From assembly GCF_026914265.1 (NCBI RefSeq), contig NC_069131.1:7456001-7520000 (forward strand): 64,000 nt of DNA. Direction: 5' to 3'. The stretch's first letter is position 1; each line of letters starts with the position of its first letter. Source of the stretch: Mya arenaria (taxonomy: Eukaryota; Mollusca; Bivalvia; Myida; Myidae). Shown here piece by piece: positions 1 through 13,024 of this stretch. The position numbers and the translations under genes were made by a program. Below the pieces are notes generated by a model that saw only the letters and a program-made list of their open reading frames with translations, had not been told where the DNA came from and ran no database searches.

Positions 1-2100
1 AGTTGATAAACAATACAAGACGAACGAAACATAACTGATATTACATATTCCAAATGAAACTGATTAAAAGAAACGTCCTTATTCATTACTTATCATCCTT
101 GATTAAGCCTAAATACATTGCAAACATATTTTTGTGTACACGACATCTTTACACTGCATTTTGATAGTTATTATTTAGTTCATACTTTTGTTCGTTCCCA
201 TACAGATCTGACCACATTTATCACACTGATGCGAATACAGATAAAAAGATTTGTACACGATATGCGACATACTGCATAGTGGAACTTACATTTAATTCAT
301 GATTTTGTTCATTCCCAGACGCAGCAGGTCTGGCCATATCTATCACGCTAATGCTCGGGGTCCTCTTATCCAAGACGACACTTTAGGACCAGATATGATC
401 CACACGGGTCACCGAAGGAAAATGATCATCTACAAATGAAACAATAAAAACATTAGGATACATAAGCCTTCATACACCGACAACTTTGGACTTATTTTAA
501 ATGATTGTCCAGAATAAATGATTCTAACAAGATTAAATAATGATGGACAACATAACCATAAAATCATGCTTAAGTGTTCGTATCTAACTCTGTCTTTGGT
601 TTATGATCTTTCCACGGAAAGGGAGACCACCCACTGTTAACATGCAATAACCTGTAACGACAATGCTTCGAGCCCTCTTGTACAAAGACAATATTTTATC
701 ACCAGTTAGCACCAACACTGAATACTACAGGAAAATGATCACCTATTGATGAAAAAGAATACACACTAGGACATAGAGGATTACTGTTTGTTTCAGTGTA
801 AGACCGTCATATATTTTACCAAGTGAGCCCCAAAAGCTATATTTCACGAGTGGCATAGCATTTACTTTTTGTGTTCACTAGGTGTTCGTTTTTTTGGTGT
901 TCATCGGGCAAAAATTTCGTAACAGTGAATGCTATCGAATTGCTATATCTATCACTGTTTGAAACAATTAATTTTTATTTCACTGATAAATCTCTATAAA
1001 CAAATGAAAAGCAAAGCAAAATATAATTATTAGTGCTTATCAATTTCAAAAGTTCACCATTCGATTGTTCTAAAGTTAATTCAGAATTTGATATCATTTG
1101 AATCATTACACATTAATGGTTTTGACAATGGCTAGATTTTAATGTACTAAACAATAGCTCGCCATTCACATCTACATTGTAGGTCAGACTGGTTCCGTAG
1201 TCCCGGGATACAATAACGTTTTGTCCAGAATAAATGATTTAATAATAATTATGATAGAAAATGATAACATGAACAACATACAAGAGGGTGCCATATACCC
1301 ATGCCTTTTAAATGTTAATCTTACTTTAACAATGGTTTAATGATCTTTCCACTAATAGTGGAGAGGGAAACGTTTAAATGTTGACTTTGTATAGTCTTAT
1401 AACCATATTTGTTAGCGTATTAATAATAAAACACTGTTATAAACAAGGATGTTATCTCGTCACGTTGCGGTCGTTTATTTTAATTGTCGGAATTATTTGG
1501 TATTCTTTACTTCTTGAAAACTTCAGGGACAAGCTTAGTAGTCAGAAGAAAAGCACAGCCCATGTTTTATTGAACGAGGGGTAACAATACACATGCACAC
1601 ACTTGCCTTTCTTGAAACAGTTGAGGTTATTGCCTTGGAATTGTCAGCGAAACACGTGTCATCTGTACCATTTATCAATCAACGTAAACAAAATTATCAG
1701 CCATTCGGAGCCAACATCAACTTGTATGCAATACATAACAATTTAAACAAATCATAATAGCAGTTAACTTAACCGCAATATTTGAATGACAAGTTCCATA
1801 CACCACCAGCTGCAAATGAATGTATGCATCCGCAGCAACATAGAAATCTGCTCTAAGTTACAATACATTCATACAAGGACATCTATCCGACATAGCTCGA
1901 CTGAGTTCATTAACGGTTTAAGCAATGTGGTCATACAGTCCCATAATGAATGCATCCATGGTATAGAGAATATGAGACCCAGGTTATGAAATATTGCAGA
2001 AAGTTCATCGTTAGAAGGATGGGGTTCTAGTACTTACGGTTATCATGAATTGCTTTTTGTATTATATTACGCGCGAACTCGCCTAAATGGACGACGTCGG
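1..2100. other. Repeat-like non-coding stretch, no gene seen
   Basis: AT-rich sequence with only short chance reading frames. Two diverged copies of a ~110-bp block can be aligned by eye at about 351-460 and 663-774; both contain the word GGAAAATGATCA. Two shorter blocks recur at about 505 and 1213 (shared TTGTCCAGAATAAATGATT) and at about 598 and 1333 (shared ATGATCTTTCCAC). This suggests an old, decayed duplicated repeat. The right part probably runs into the 5' end of the BEL/Pao fossil that follows. Confidence 0.4.
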
Positions 2101-2129
2101 AGCGTTCAGGGTTGTTTTGTATACACGTG

Positions 2130-5100
2130 AGTTATATAAAAGGATCGAACCTGACACGACGTATTATTTCTTACTCCTTCTTTCAAAGACATTTTGGTGC
2201 CGACACAAAGCCAACTAACAAAACTAATTTCAATGCCAGAGAGGCAAAGGATAGATGTCGCAAAACTATTTTCGGAGTTTGAAGAGGAATTAACGAATTC
2301 GAGAGCATCAATCTGGATAAGCCCTAAGTGAGAAAATCGTGCATACATACATTTCTGACTTTGAGACGGAGCTTGTTAACAGTGATGAATATTCCAACGA
2401 TTTGGAACTAAAAATGCTGACATTCCGTAGACACAACATCCACCCGAGACCACAGACGTTTCCAAGAGAAATGAAAAGAAAAACCGCAATGCAGCAGTTA
2501 TACAAGTAAACGAACCAACGGTGCCATCGGAAGTGATGGCTTAACTTAGTTCACAGTTTAATCATAAATTGCTTGAACTTTCGCAGCCGAATTTAAATGG
2601 TGACATTACCCCATGGCAAACTTTCTGAGACTGCTACGATTCATCAGTGCATTTGTACCACACCCTGTCTGATGTCTAACAATTCAGCTATCTATGACAG
2701 TGCTGCCTCGAGTATTGCTGATTTCCCATTAATATATTACGCAAATACCATCGAAGTACTGAAAGAACGTTTTGGTCAGTCGCATAAGATCATCAGCACG
2801 TACATGCAGTCATTGCTTGAGCTGTCGCGCATGGAAAATACTACGCACAGTATACAGACTTTCCGTGATAAAATGGAAGCATACATCAAAGGCCTCGAGT
2901 ATGTAGGCCAATTCCAAGAATATTAGGCGACTTTTTGGTTCCCATCATCAAAGACGAACTTCCGCGAAAGGTGGGACGTTATATGGCCCGTGACCATGGC
3001 AACTCACCTCAGGCGCTACCTGAAGTGAGACGAGATATTGATACGAAAATAAACGGGCTTTAGGAAGGAGAAATCTCTGTGCTCAAGGAACCCCGTATTC
3101 CAAAGCATCCTTGATCAACCGAGATGGAGGAGCAAAAAGGAAGCTGATGTACAAATGGAAGGTAACAAAACATTAATAATTATCAAAGTCGAGCAACATT
3201 TGCTTTCTGCTAAGGTGACCACAGATCGTCTGAATGTGAAAACACAGCCAATGTTGATGCAAGGATTTAATTTGTTAAACGTAAAAGATTGTGATTTAAT
3301 TGTTTAGCAGGCGAACTTGAATTTTCAGCATGCAAATCAAACATCAGATGTCGCAATTATCAGCGTATACATCACGCCTCTATGTGTGAACAGCAGATGA
3401 CAATAGGCGAACTGAGCCCGAGAGCAGCTAAAAGTGTAAAAAATAGTGGTTCTAGATGTAATCGAAAATATAAAAATGCTTGGTTCAGTAATGAATGTGA
3501 AATTGCAAGGCGTGAATTTAGATTTGCAAATCGAATGTACAGAAAACATAATACTGACGAATTTCGCGCATTGTTGCATATGAAACGTAATAATTATCGT
3601 GGTATTACTCGTAAAGCTAAGAGGCAGTTTAATTTTCAACAAAAAAGTGAATTACATAATATGTCTAAAACACAGCCTCAGAAATTTTGGAAAAAATAAA
3701 GAAAATTCGAAATATTAAGCCCAAAGAACATAATATTAGCAAAGATGATTTTATGGATCATTTAAAAAATCTTTTTGATGGCGAAACATTCTCAAATGAT
3801 GTCATTGATAACGGTCAAAATGATGAAAACGTTAATATAGATCAGATGATGATTTTACGTTAGATGAAGTTGTAAAAGTAATAAGTTCATTAAAAAGAGG
3901 TAAAAGCGGTGGTGTGGATGATTTAACGCCTGAAATGTTTATTGAATGCAGTGATGTTTTCGCACCAATTTTGTGTAAACTTTTTAATTATATGTATGTA
4001 AACTGTGTTTACCCCCAAAGCTGGACAAAAGGTATAATTGTACCATTGCCTAAAAAGGGAAATCTTAATGAAGTTAACAATTATAGAGGTATAACTCTTA
4101 CAAGTATATTTTCTAAATTATTTTCTATATTGCTGGATAACCGACTGCGGAAATGGGCAGATGATGTTAGCCTTCTCACAGATTGTCAATATGGATTTAG
4201 AGGCAAAAGAAGTACTGTAGACGCTATTTTTGTATTGTCACCTATTATTAATAAGGTTATAAATACACTATGATAAAAGAAAGTTGTACTGTGCCTTTAT
4301 TGACTTTCGTAAGGCATTCGATGTTGTATATCGAAATGGTATATGGTACAAATTATTACAATATGGTGCATCTACAAAACTTGTATCAATGCTTAAAAAG
4401 ATTTATGAAGATGTAAAGTCATGTGTACGTGTTAAATCGCAATATATGATTATTTTAACTGTAATATGGATGTGAAGCAAGGTGAACCTCTTTCACCACT
4501 TTTATTTCTGTTTTTTATAAATGATATGGAAGAGTATCTAAAAATAGATAACATTGACTTATCAATATCGAAGAAATTCAACTATTCATGTTGTTGTTTG
4601 CAGATGATACAGTTTTATTTTCATATACAGAAAATGGACTTCAACAATTACTTAACAAATTACACGATTATTGTAATATGTGTGGTATATCTGTTAATAT
4701 AGACAAAAACTTCGTAATGGTTTGTAAAAAAGGAAATAAAATAGAAAATGTTAATTTGCTATATGATGGTCATAAATTGGATGCTGTTAACAAATTTATC
4801 TATCTAGGTATTACTTTATCACAAAATGGAACCTATTTGCAAGCGCAAAAGAAGTTATCGGAGCAGGCACTTCGTGCTTTGTTTTTATTGAATAGTCTTT
4901 TTGATGTTATGCTATTAGATATACGTGATAAACTGAAACTATTTGATTGTATGATAAGTCCTATTCTTAATTATGGTTCTGAAGTATGGGGCTTCCATGA
5001 AGCCCAAGATATCGAGGGAGTACAACTAAAATTCTTAAAACAATTTTTAGGTGTAAGACAGCAATCATGCAATGCTGCAGTTCATGGTGAATTGGCAAGA

Positions 5101-7370
5101 TTTCCATTAAATTTGTTTAGGAAAATACGAATTATCAAGTACTGGTTCAAGGTTAAACGTTATCCCGAGTCTCTTATGTATAAGGTATTTAATATGAAAT
5201 CTGTTAATGGCGAATATATAAACACTTGGACAGTTAATCTGAAACAGTTGTTGAAAGAGCTTGGATTTGCTTATTTATTTACATGTGATAATGTAACGAA
5301 TATACAGATAGAAGCTGTCGTTAGAAGAATATATGATACTTACTTACAACAATGGTATACAAATGTTAGAAATTCAGACAAACTACAGTGTTATGTTAAT
5401 TTTAAACAAGAGTTTGCAATTAAAAAATATTTATTTTGTATTAATAGCAATAAGTTAAGGATACTACTTACTAGATTTAGATGTTCGGCACACAACCTTA
5501 ATATTGAAGAAGGAAGATATAGAAACATAAACCGAGAAGATAGAAAATGTAATAAATGTAATATGAATGTTGTAGAAAATGAATATCACTTTTTGTTAGT
5601 GTGTCCTCATTATTTGGATTTACATACAAAATATATACCCAGGTATTATATTCACTGGCCTAATACGACCAAATTTAATAACTCGATGTCCTGTAATAAT
5701 GATAAAATATTGAATAATATTGCTTCTTATTTATCATTAGATAGAAGAAATGCTGCTTAGCATAATTAACATGTCTAAATAAATTTCATGTATAGTTATA
5801 GTTCATACTTTTCTCCTTAAGATAAAATGTTGTAAAAATGATCTCATATTTATTTCATATATATATTTCACTCTATTTTGTTGTCATTAATGCCATCTAG
5901 TATGTGCTTTGTGTACTGGCAATGTTCTAATTGAATTTGTTAATAAAACTTTGACTTGACTTGACTTGGTCCAGTCATAAATTGAATGACAAAAGGACAC
6001 TGCCATTTTACATTCTACGACACAGCACGGTCCAATTGTTCGTCTTAATCCTGCGATAGCTAGCATGAATTCCGAACAATATACTACAGGGGCCAACATT
6101 TTGTTTGACGAAGGGATACAGTGGTAATTTATTACTGATATTTTTGCAAACAAGATCAAGTTAAGGCAGACGGGAATTGTTATCGTCCACTAAGCTTCTT
6201 CTGGCGACTTACACAGAACGTGCGACATATAGCGAAGGCGACAGTGTCTTTGCTTATTGACAGACATGAGAGAATCGGAATTGATGATTTGATAGTTAAA
6301 ACTATTATATTGCCATTGCTTAACATCCAGAAGATATTAACGTCATTGAAATATCTATAGGGATTCATTGTGGCCCATCGTGTGTCTAATGCCGGAAGTT
6401 TTGAAATTCCATTTCTCATTGGTGCGGACTCTTATTAAAAAAGTGTGTTGACACGTGTTGTCAGGGGCAACGGCCCTTGGTAACCGCCGTTCAGCCGTAA
6501 ATTGTTTATCCACTTTCCGGTCCATTGCCAGCCAGCCCAAACAGACATCCGCTCGGTACATGTTAAATGTCATTACGTCCCCACCGAACTCCCTTGATTT
6601 TGAGCGCTTTTTGGACGTTGCCGACCAATTATGACGCTACCTTGATTAAGCGGTTACGAAAAGAACCATTCATATTGCATAAACACAGTGAAATTATTCG
6701 TGAACAAAGAGATTGGGGATTTATCGAAGAGGTAGAATATCCCATTCACAACAGTTCACACCATGGGGTAAAAAGGGACCCAAACATCACCCACAGTACG
6801 CATTGTGTACGATTACAGCTGCCGTCAATCTGCTAATAAGCTAAGTCATAACCAGTGCCTACAACAAACACCACCTAGATTGAATGACTTCAGGTATACT
6901 CGTTCGTTTCTGGTTGAAAATATATGGGATTACAACAGACATCGAGATGGCATTTCTCCACGTTTCGCTGGACGAGAAAGACCCTGACGTACGTAACTCC
7001 AAAAAACTGAAAAAGACAGTGATGGAACCTCAAAAATTCTCGCCATGAGATAGGACGCTTTCAACGACATGATATCGTTTCCTGTTAAAGTGATTCAAAT
7101 GGTGGATAAAATAATTGTCGACAAAGCGAGAAATATTGCAAGCTCTCATCGAAAGTATATGATCCGCTTGGTTTAATTACCCCAGTCACCATTCGTGTCA
7201 AGGTCATTTTGCAAGAATTGTGGATCTTGAATTATGACTGAGATTCGCCACTGCCGTTCGAGCTTCAGCAAAAATGGTTAGAAACTGCTAGGGACGTGAG
7301 TTTCGTTTGTTCTCGATCATCCAGATGCCTGTTCAACTTTAAATTAGACGACATGGTCAACGCAACAGTT
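2130..7370 (+). mobile_element. BEL/Pao LTR retrotransposon fossil, split by a LINE
   Basis: Fossil of a BEL/Pao-type LTR retrotransposon. Visible parts, in order: a TATA-like site and a primer-binding-like TTGGTGCCGAC near 2190, a gag-like region at about 2200-3120 (the longest piece, 2597-2926, has the family's look: a helical stretch around LKERFGQSHKI), zinc-knuckle-like remains near 3190-3230, then after an inserted LINE (about 3390-5967) a protease/reverse-transcriptase region at about 6360-7370 with typical BEL words such as IREQRDWGFIEEV. No second LTR was recognised and the 5' limit is uncertain. The element is clearly dead, with roughly a dozen or more breaks, and looks old. The LINE insertion came later. 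Confidence 0.72.
3390..5967 (+). mobile_element. 5'-truncated non-LTR retrotransposon (LINE), frameshifted
   Basis: Reverse-transcriptase part of a LINE. The frame starts in the linker before RT (3382-3699), changes frame near 3860, then reads RT through 3914-4273, 4284-4475, about 4466-4590 and 4588-5760. RT landmarks are AFIDFRKAFDVV, KQGEPLSPLLFLFFINDM and the catalytic LLFADDTVLFS at about 4590. The C-terminal domain carries a Cys/His cluster (CNKCNMNVVENEYHFLLVC) near 5550. At least four frame changes make it inactive. The APE-type endonuclease is absent, as expected for 5' truncation. The 3' end has AATAAAAC followed by a TTGACTTGACTTGACTTG tail ending near 5967. The clade is not certain (I/Jockey-like group). 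It interrupts the BEL/Pao fossil. Confidence 0.85.
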
Positions 7371-7371
7371 A

Positions 7372-8580
7372 GTGCACTTGATGTGTTTTCAGAAGCCCGG
7401 GGCCTATTTCGCGAAACTTCTTAATAATGAGCTAAGCTCCCTATTTGTTTTTCTTCGATTAATAGTGAAATATTTGCTGTATTCGAAATGTTTTGACTGT
7501 ATTTTGAAGGAAGCTGTCTGGTTATCACGAAAGCGTAAGTTTTATTTTCCAAAATCAGGCAAAAGTAAAAAAAAAGCTAAACAAAATAAGCTACTTAAGT
7601 CTGTGAAACTCAAGAAGGTTCGAGAAATCAGGGCCGGTAGACTGCATATGGTGCAGCCATAAGCATGTTCAGAGTCTATCAAGCATCGCTGATATAAAAA
7701 CACACATCCTGTGTATCATGTTTATCGTTACAAACGCGTTCGAATCTCATAAAAGTACGAAAGTACTGAAGATCTACTAAACATGTATTACCCTTTTGAA
7801 GTTTTGACACAATATCTAATATTCAAGTACAAGCCATTTTGTTGACAGGTCGTATTTTTTTTACAGAAAATCTTCTTTCACGCGTTTTTTTAAATTGTTG
7901 TACAGTAATGGCTTAGTAATAGATTAATCGAAATCAACGTATTCACGCACATTATAAGACTTGGGGGAGTGAATTCTCAAGCTTACCTGCTCAAAGATGT
8001 TGAGGTTAAAAACTGCAAACTGAACTTGATCGATCAAATGTTCATATAAAGATGAAACCAGCTTAGCTTAAGCTAAAGCGTACTAGATATATATATCTAG
8101 TTCATTGAAGCATAAGATGTGAAATGATACATCCAATAATGTTCATGTCAGCACGGTTGCTCCGACTGGCAGATGATGTCTGCGTATGGCCGTTGAGGAC
8201 ATGAAGTTGATTTATGAGTTGATTTTTTGGGTACTTTACGATTAAACACCAACACTGTCTAATAATTTAATTTTAATATTGTTCATATTGCTGTACTGCT
8301 GATAACACAAACATGAAATTTGCATAGATCTGTTATCAAAATATAACCAACCTACGAGTTTCAATAATGGACTGCTAGAAGAGTGAGTTATAAGAGTTTT
8401 TTTGGAAAATGATTTTTTTTAACTTTTTTTTTTTTTTGTGTGTGTGTGTGTAAATATAACTTCACTCAAAACAATTACATTTGATATCATCATCAAAAGC
8501 CAATTGTACGATGTACAAATTTACATGCATTTTCCTTTTAAATGACGGAACACACAGCAGTCACAAACATTCATTGTGTA
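7372..8580. other. Unassigned intergenic stretch
   Basis: Follows the end of recognisable BEL/Pao sequence. A 96-codon frame at 7372-7662 is lysine-rich and matches nothing I know; it may be a terminal piece of an unidentified repeat. A perfect 20-bp palindrome ACTAGATATATATATCTAGT lies near 8086-8105, and a T-rich run followed by (GT)n lies at about 8400-8450. No gene seen. Confidence 0.4.
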
Positions 8581-8587
8581 TGATCAC

Positions 8588-9081
8588 CAGGTCCCAATAT
8601 CACGAAAATTTAAAAAGTTAAATCTCAGTCTTAATCTCAACTCAATTTTCCACATAAAAGCGTAGTTTTATTCAAAATCTTGTATGTTTTCATACTTGTT
8701 GAAAATGTATTTTCACATAGAATATGTTACTGAAAGATTTTTTCAATATTTCAACATAACTAATTCTAGAGCAAAACATGGATCAGAATCAGATCATTTA
8801 TTTACCAGAAGATCATAGACCCACCCATGCGGCCGAATATCATACAAAATACATATAAAATAAATATTGTTAAAATGCAAAGAATTGTACTCAAGTACAT
8901 TTTTGGCTGTAATTTTTTCCTTTGGAATCTAGACAAAAGGTTTTAATCAACATATTCAAAGATAGAATGTGGTTGTAAAATGTGTAAAATCATATATGTT
9001 TTCTATAAATTTTGATGGTAAAATGAGTTGAGATTGAGTTTGAGATTTGACTTTTGTTTTATCGTGATATTGGGGCCAGGT
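8588..9081. mobile_element. Foldback MITE, family F, copy 1
   Basis: Imperfect terminal inverted repeats of about 60 bp. The left end reads GGTCCCAATATCACGAAAAT and the right end, reversed, reads GGCCCCAATATCACGATAAA; both continue into a pyrimidine-rich stretch with TCAAATCTCA-like words and end at a TTTTACCACATAAAAG-like word. The middle holds about 120 bp not seen in the two other copies (24.3-25.1 kb), probably a later insertion (around 8780-8890). No coding capacity. Confidence 0.7.
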
Positions 9082-9142
9082 CTGGAGTAACCAATTTAAT
9101 CACTGTGTTAACGTGGGTTGTCCTCTCCATATTAAAATGTAT

Positions 9143-10181
9143 TTACTCCGGTCGAGATAAAGGGACAAGCAGGTATTTGCCAAATTCGTCAACCGTGTCC
9201 ACATTAACGCATGCGTGTACCGCCCCCTGTTTGCCTAGAAACGTAGCCTCGTCGTTGATTGGATAAACCGGCTGATGCCAAACGTCAGCGTGGATTTGAA
9301 CACCAAAACTTCCATCAAAGTAGAAAGCTACGAAATCTTCTAGTTTGATATCATCCCCGGGTAAAGCCAGAAGGGCAATGAATGGGTCCTTGTTTTCGGG
9401 AAAGAAAACCTGACCCCCGTCCGGATGGTAGTTTGCTGCTCTCACAAGAACGTGCGTCCTGTTGCGAGGTGACACGTTGCTAGGTAACCGTCCAGTGACG
9501 TAGTTCCCGCCTACTGCTTTGTTGATAGCGGTGCATTGGTCTCCTACCCACTTGTACAAAAAGTCCCCGCTGCATTCCCCGCCTAATATACCGGTATTCG
9601 GGTACAGTTTTCTCCAGCCTGAAATATGTGTATAACAATTTTTAAAAGTCTTATCAGAATATAAAAATGATACCTCGCAGATGTAGAAGAATATTGGTTA
9701 ACATCTACATATAATCAAAACAAAACTAAACAGGTTGGCCGGCTAGAACAGTGGTTAGCGCACTCGTTTATTGCCTATGCGACCTTGGTTCGATTCCCAG
9801 CCTGGACGTCTGTGAGTTTGGCTTGTGGTCACCAAGTCAGACGAGTGGGTTTCCCTGGATTTCCGGTTTCCACCACAACAAAAGACCACGCTTTCGCGTA
9901 ACATCTTGCCAACGAGAGATATTAATATTTCCTCTCGTATTAAAGATTTAAAGCTGAAGAGAATGAGTGCTTATTTGAAGATTTTAGGTAAATTTTGATC
10001 AAAGCGTATATGATGAACCTTTTACGGGCTACGGTGTTATTTCTACTTTAATTTCATCAAAACTGGCAACTATGGTCCCATAGCCTTTTAGTGTCTCCTT
10101 CGTTGCCATGACAACCGGGACCGGAAATGGATCCCCATATTTCGGATCCAGTGCATCATCGTAGTTGGAATAATCGCTCAT
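9143..10181 (-). CDS. Ureidoglycolate lyase-like protein, two exons, in-frame TAG
   Basis: Exon 1 is 10019-10181 (ATG at 10181) and exon 2 is 9143-9618; acceptor ATTTCAG and donor AAAG/GTTCAT join in phase (163 + 476 nt, 212 residues). Exon 2 has the features of the AllA family, a cupin-like fold that splits ureidoglycolate into glyoxylate and urea at the end of allantoin breakdown: DPFIALLALPGDD and then the WH signature in IHADVWHQPVYPI, near residues 120-160. The oddity is codon 51, TAG at 10029-10031, in the context ITP-stop-PVKGWRKLYP. Frame and similarity continue on both sides, so a Trp (TGG) codon is a likely ancestor. An earlier donor (after 10033) would avoid the stop but gives the wrong phase. 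It may be a young pseudogene, a null allele or a base error. A trinucleotide microsatellite sits just upstream of the ATG. Family call moderately sure; activity unknown. Confidence 0.68.
9733..9962 (+). mobile_element. tRNA-headed SINE in the lyase intron
   Basis: Box A-like TAGAACAGTGGTTAGCG and a perfect box B GGTTCGATTCC lie about 45 bp apart, followed by a body with GGATTTCCGGTTTCC and a CACGCTTTCGCGTAACATC word. The tRNA cloverleaf is not closed, so this is a SINE rather than a tRNA gene. It lies in the intron of the ureidoglycolate-lyase-like gene, on the opposite strand to that gene. Confidence 0.65.
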
Positions 10182-10214
10182 TCTGAATTAGGAGTTGAAG
10201 AACAAATATAAATT

Positions 10215-10216
10215 AT

Positions 10217-10280
<64 letters not shown>

Positions 10281-10282
10281 AA
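10215..10282. repeat. (GAT)n microsatellite
   Basis: About 21 GAT/ATG triplets, interrupted once by AAT, immediately upstream of the minus-strand lyase start codon, probably in its 5' UTR or promoter. Confidence 0.95.
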
Positions 10283-10750
10283 TGATGATGCGAGTAAGAT
10301 GTACGGTTCTTATTACACAATTAAAAAAAAGACTTGATACATTGATACATTTTCTTTGACACAGTGCTTTGAGGAAACGGGACTCGAAAGTGATCTATAC
10401 TTTATTATATGCCTATCAAATTCCTTATCCAACAGTGCAAATACAGCACGCCGTATTGAAAAATCCGTATCATGATACTGTCATTTTCTGATTCCGTATC
10501 ATACGAGTACCGTGTGTAATCTCGGAATTAGTTTCGCGTTGCTAAAAATAGCGTGATATAAAAACTGGTAAAATCTGTCAACTTTTATATACATAAAATT
10601 TCTAACTTTACTCACGCTCCATAAGCAAATATTCAGGAACATGGTTCTGGTGTTCTTCAAAGAACCATGAGGATAAGCATGAAGCAGAGAACACTTCCAA
10701 CCTATCAAGACAGATACTTCAGTGAACTAGTTGTTTGCCATTTCTAAGTA
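10283..10750. other. Upstream flank of the lyase-like gene, nothing recognised
   Basis: AT-rich, with only short chance frames. It would contain the promoter of the minus-strand lyase gene, but no clear element is visible. Confidence 0.35.
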
Positions 10751-10751
10751 C

Positions 10752-11005
10752 ATAATTCACCATTTAATTGTAACCACGCCCCCCCCAGGTCCGGGGAATA
10801 GCGGGGACTTTGACTTTCGGTCCAACCAACCTCGGCTAAAATCTCCGCCCTGCGGGGACGAACCGATGGTAAAATCCCCGCCAAATGCCCCCGAACGCCA
10901 AGGAGCCAAGGTAAGGCCCATTCCCCGCTATATGTAAAGCGAAGACAAAACCAATGCATTCACCCGGCACTGCGGGGCCACCTAAAAGGTAAAAACCTGC
11001 GGTTT
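10752..11005. mobile_element. GC-rich MITE, family G, copy 1 (partial)
   Basis: Keeps the inner part of a GC-rich repeat that occurs at least six times in the window: CAATTGTAACCACG-like start, then CTTTGACTTTCGGTCCA, TGGTAAAATCCCCGCC and GGGGCCACCT words in order. The complete ends, ATGCACCAGTCAATTG, are best seen in the copy at 54.6 kb. This copy lacks both tips. Confidence 0.75.
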
Positions 11006-11879
11006 GGACGGATACGTGTTAACAGACCGAACTCGACGTAATACAGGTCACCAGAAAAGCGTCCTATCATAATATACCCTATATACATGATTCAACACTG
11101 ACGTATACTCTTTATTATTGAGTAATGCATTATTTGTAGATGCGTTAGAGGTGGCGCATATATTTGGGGCGCACCTCGGGGCATGCGAGTTCTTAACCAG
11201 GACCCCGCCCCCCCCGCACCCTGTAAATAAAGAATGCAGCCATCCGCCCCAAACGCAAACCTTAGTAATTGGTCCATTTAGATGTTATTTATTGTTATTT
11301 ATGTACTAATCGCTATCATATTGACAAGACAAATGGGGGCAAGAAAGCTGAATCTGAACACATTTTATTAATAAACGTTTGGTTTCGCAGGCAGGGGCAC
11401 ACATCTCAAGTTGTGCCCCCATTGTACGCCCTCTCAGGCAAAATCTTGAACCGCTCCTGTAATAATGTTGTTATCGATCATGTATTAATTACAATTACCG
11501 AAACACATATTACACTTTTGAAGAAAAAAAAACGTATTCCATTACATGTATTCATTTTCTAAAAAAAAACGTGTAAAACTTACTTAAAAATCTAGGTCGA
11601 CCAAACCAGTATCCTCCATGTACGTGCAGCTTAAACTGTAACCACTTTGAGCGTCTGCAGCCGCCTAGATAAAGTTTAGGTATCATTGTTAAACCAGTCG
11701 AGCGCATACTTTTTTGCAATGATTTTGTACATTAAAACACCCCAGTTCAGTGGGTCTAATTGTAAATACTCCTATAAATATTACGATATTCAGAAACCGA
11801 TCTGTTGCACGCGTGGTTAATTATTTAATGATTGTATTAATTTATTAACCCCAACGTCATTCAGGTCATATATGTCACA

Positions 11880-11910
<31 letters not shown>

Positions 11911-12265
11911 GAACTTACAATATGATATTGCGTAGCAATTGCGTTTAGGTTACTGGCTGCTCAATCAAGAGCCTTTACAGCATCCAGCGTAGAACTGATA
12001 TCACTTTAGTTGGCAGGAGGTTACAGTCATTCACAGTTCTTGAAAAGAAGGTGTTGGCCAATGTCTGGTCTTGGATACGATCCTGGTACAGTCTCTGATT
12101 GCCTATGGTGTTAAGAACAAAATTTTAAATAAATTTCCATGCCCTTTTATGCCATTCGATGTGTATATTTCGATTTATCCAAGTCAAATACAAATATTTT
12201 GGGGTAGATTTGCGAGAGTTTACGGAATGCCGCTCGGGCCATCGCCTGTGAATGTATTGATCTGA
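11006..12265. other. Intergenic, microsatellite only
   Basis: No gene seen. A pure (CTT)n run lies at about 11881-11911. Short C-rich stretches near 11200 may be decayed pieces of the GC-rich MITE. Confidence 0.4.
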
Positions 12266-12269
12266 AACG

Positions 12270-12535
12270 CGAAACTCGAAGGTACGATGATGAAAATGCG
12301 AAATCGCGAAACTACGATGGTGAAACGCGACAGTGTGAGGATGAAAACGCGACAGCACGATGATGAAAACGCGAAATTACGATGATGAAAACGCGATAGT
12401 ACGATGATGAAATACGACAGTACGTTGATGAAGACGCGATAGTACGATGATGAAAACGCGATAGTAAGATGGCGAAAACGCGACAGTACGATGATGAAAA
12501 CACGACAGTACGATACTCCGATGTTGAAAACGCGA
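12270..12535. repeat. 22-bp minisatellite
   Basis: About twelve diverged copies of a 22-bp unit, of the type CGATGATGAAAACGCGATAG plus TA. Long open frames on the minus strand here come only from the repeat. Confidence 0.85.
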
Positions 12536-13024
12536 ATTTGATTTAATCGTATTTGATTGCTTCATAATTGTACACTTTTTGACAATGCATGCAAAAGAAA
12601 ACAGACAAAAGATAAATCTAAGTAACATGAAAAGTATGACATATTTTACTTTGTCAAAAGCAAAAGGGTTGGGCCACAAGTTTTTACAACATTAGAAAAC
12701 GGCCCTCCCCTAAATCCGAATAAATTATCAAGATGCAAAACATTTTGATTACAAGTGATCTGTAACCTCACAATTAAATTATAAAATTGTGTTGACTGCT
12801 ACCAACCTGTGTTAAAGGTCGACGTTATATTCTATACACGCTCACGGTCTGACCACTGGAATCTATACACCCCCATTGAAATGTCGTAAAATATATGAAA
12901 ATTCCTTTATCACTTTTTTGAGATTTCAGATAATAATTAAGACAAAAGATGACAATTTTAAATAAAATAAATACTTTGCAAGGAAATAAACAATTACATC
13001 TCACTGTTCCCAAGTTCGATCGAC

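Noticed and set aside
7372-7662. Lysine-rich 96-codon frame as a small host protein
   Set aside because: No start context or similarity; directly follows transposon debris and may be part of an unknown repeat.
10033-10181. Donor at 10032 as a way to splice out the TAG in the lyase-like gene
   Set aside because: It gives the wrong phase for exon 2; the donor at 10018 fits the phase but keeps the TAG.
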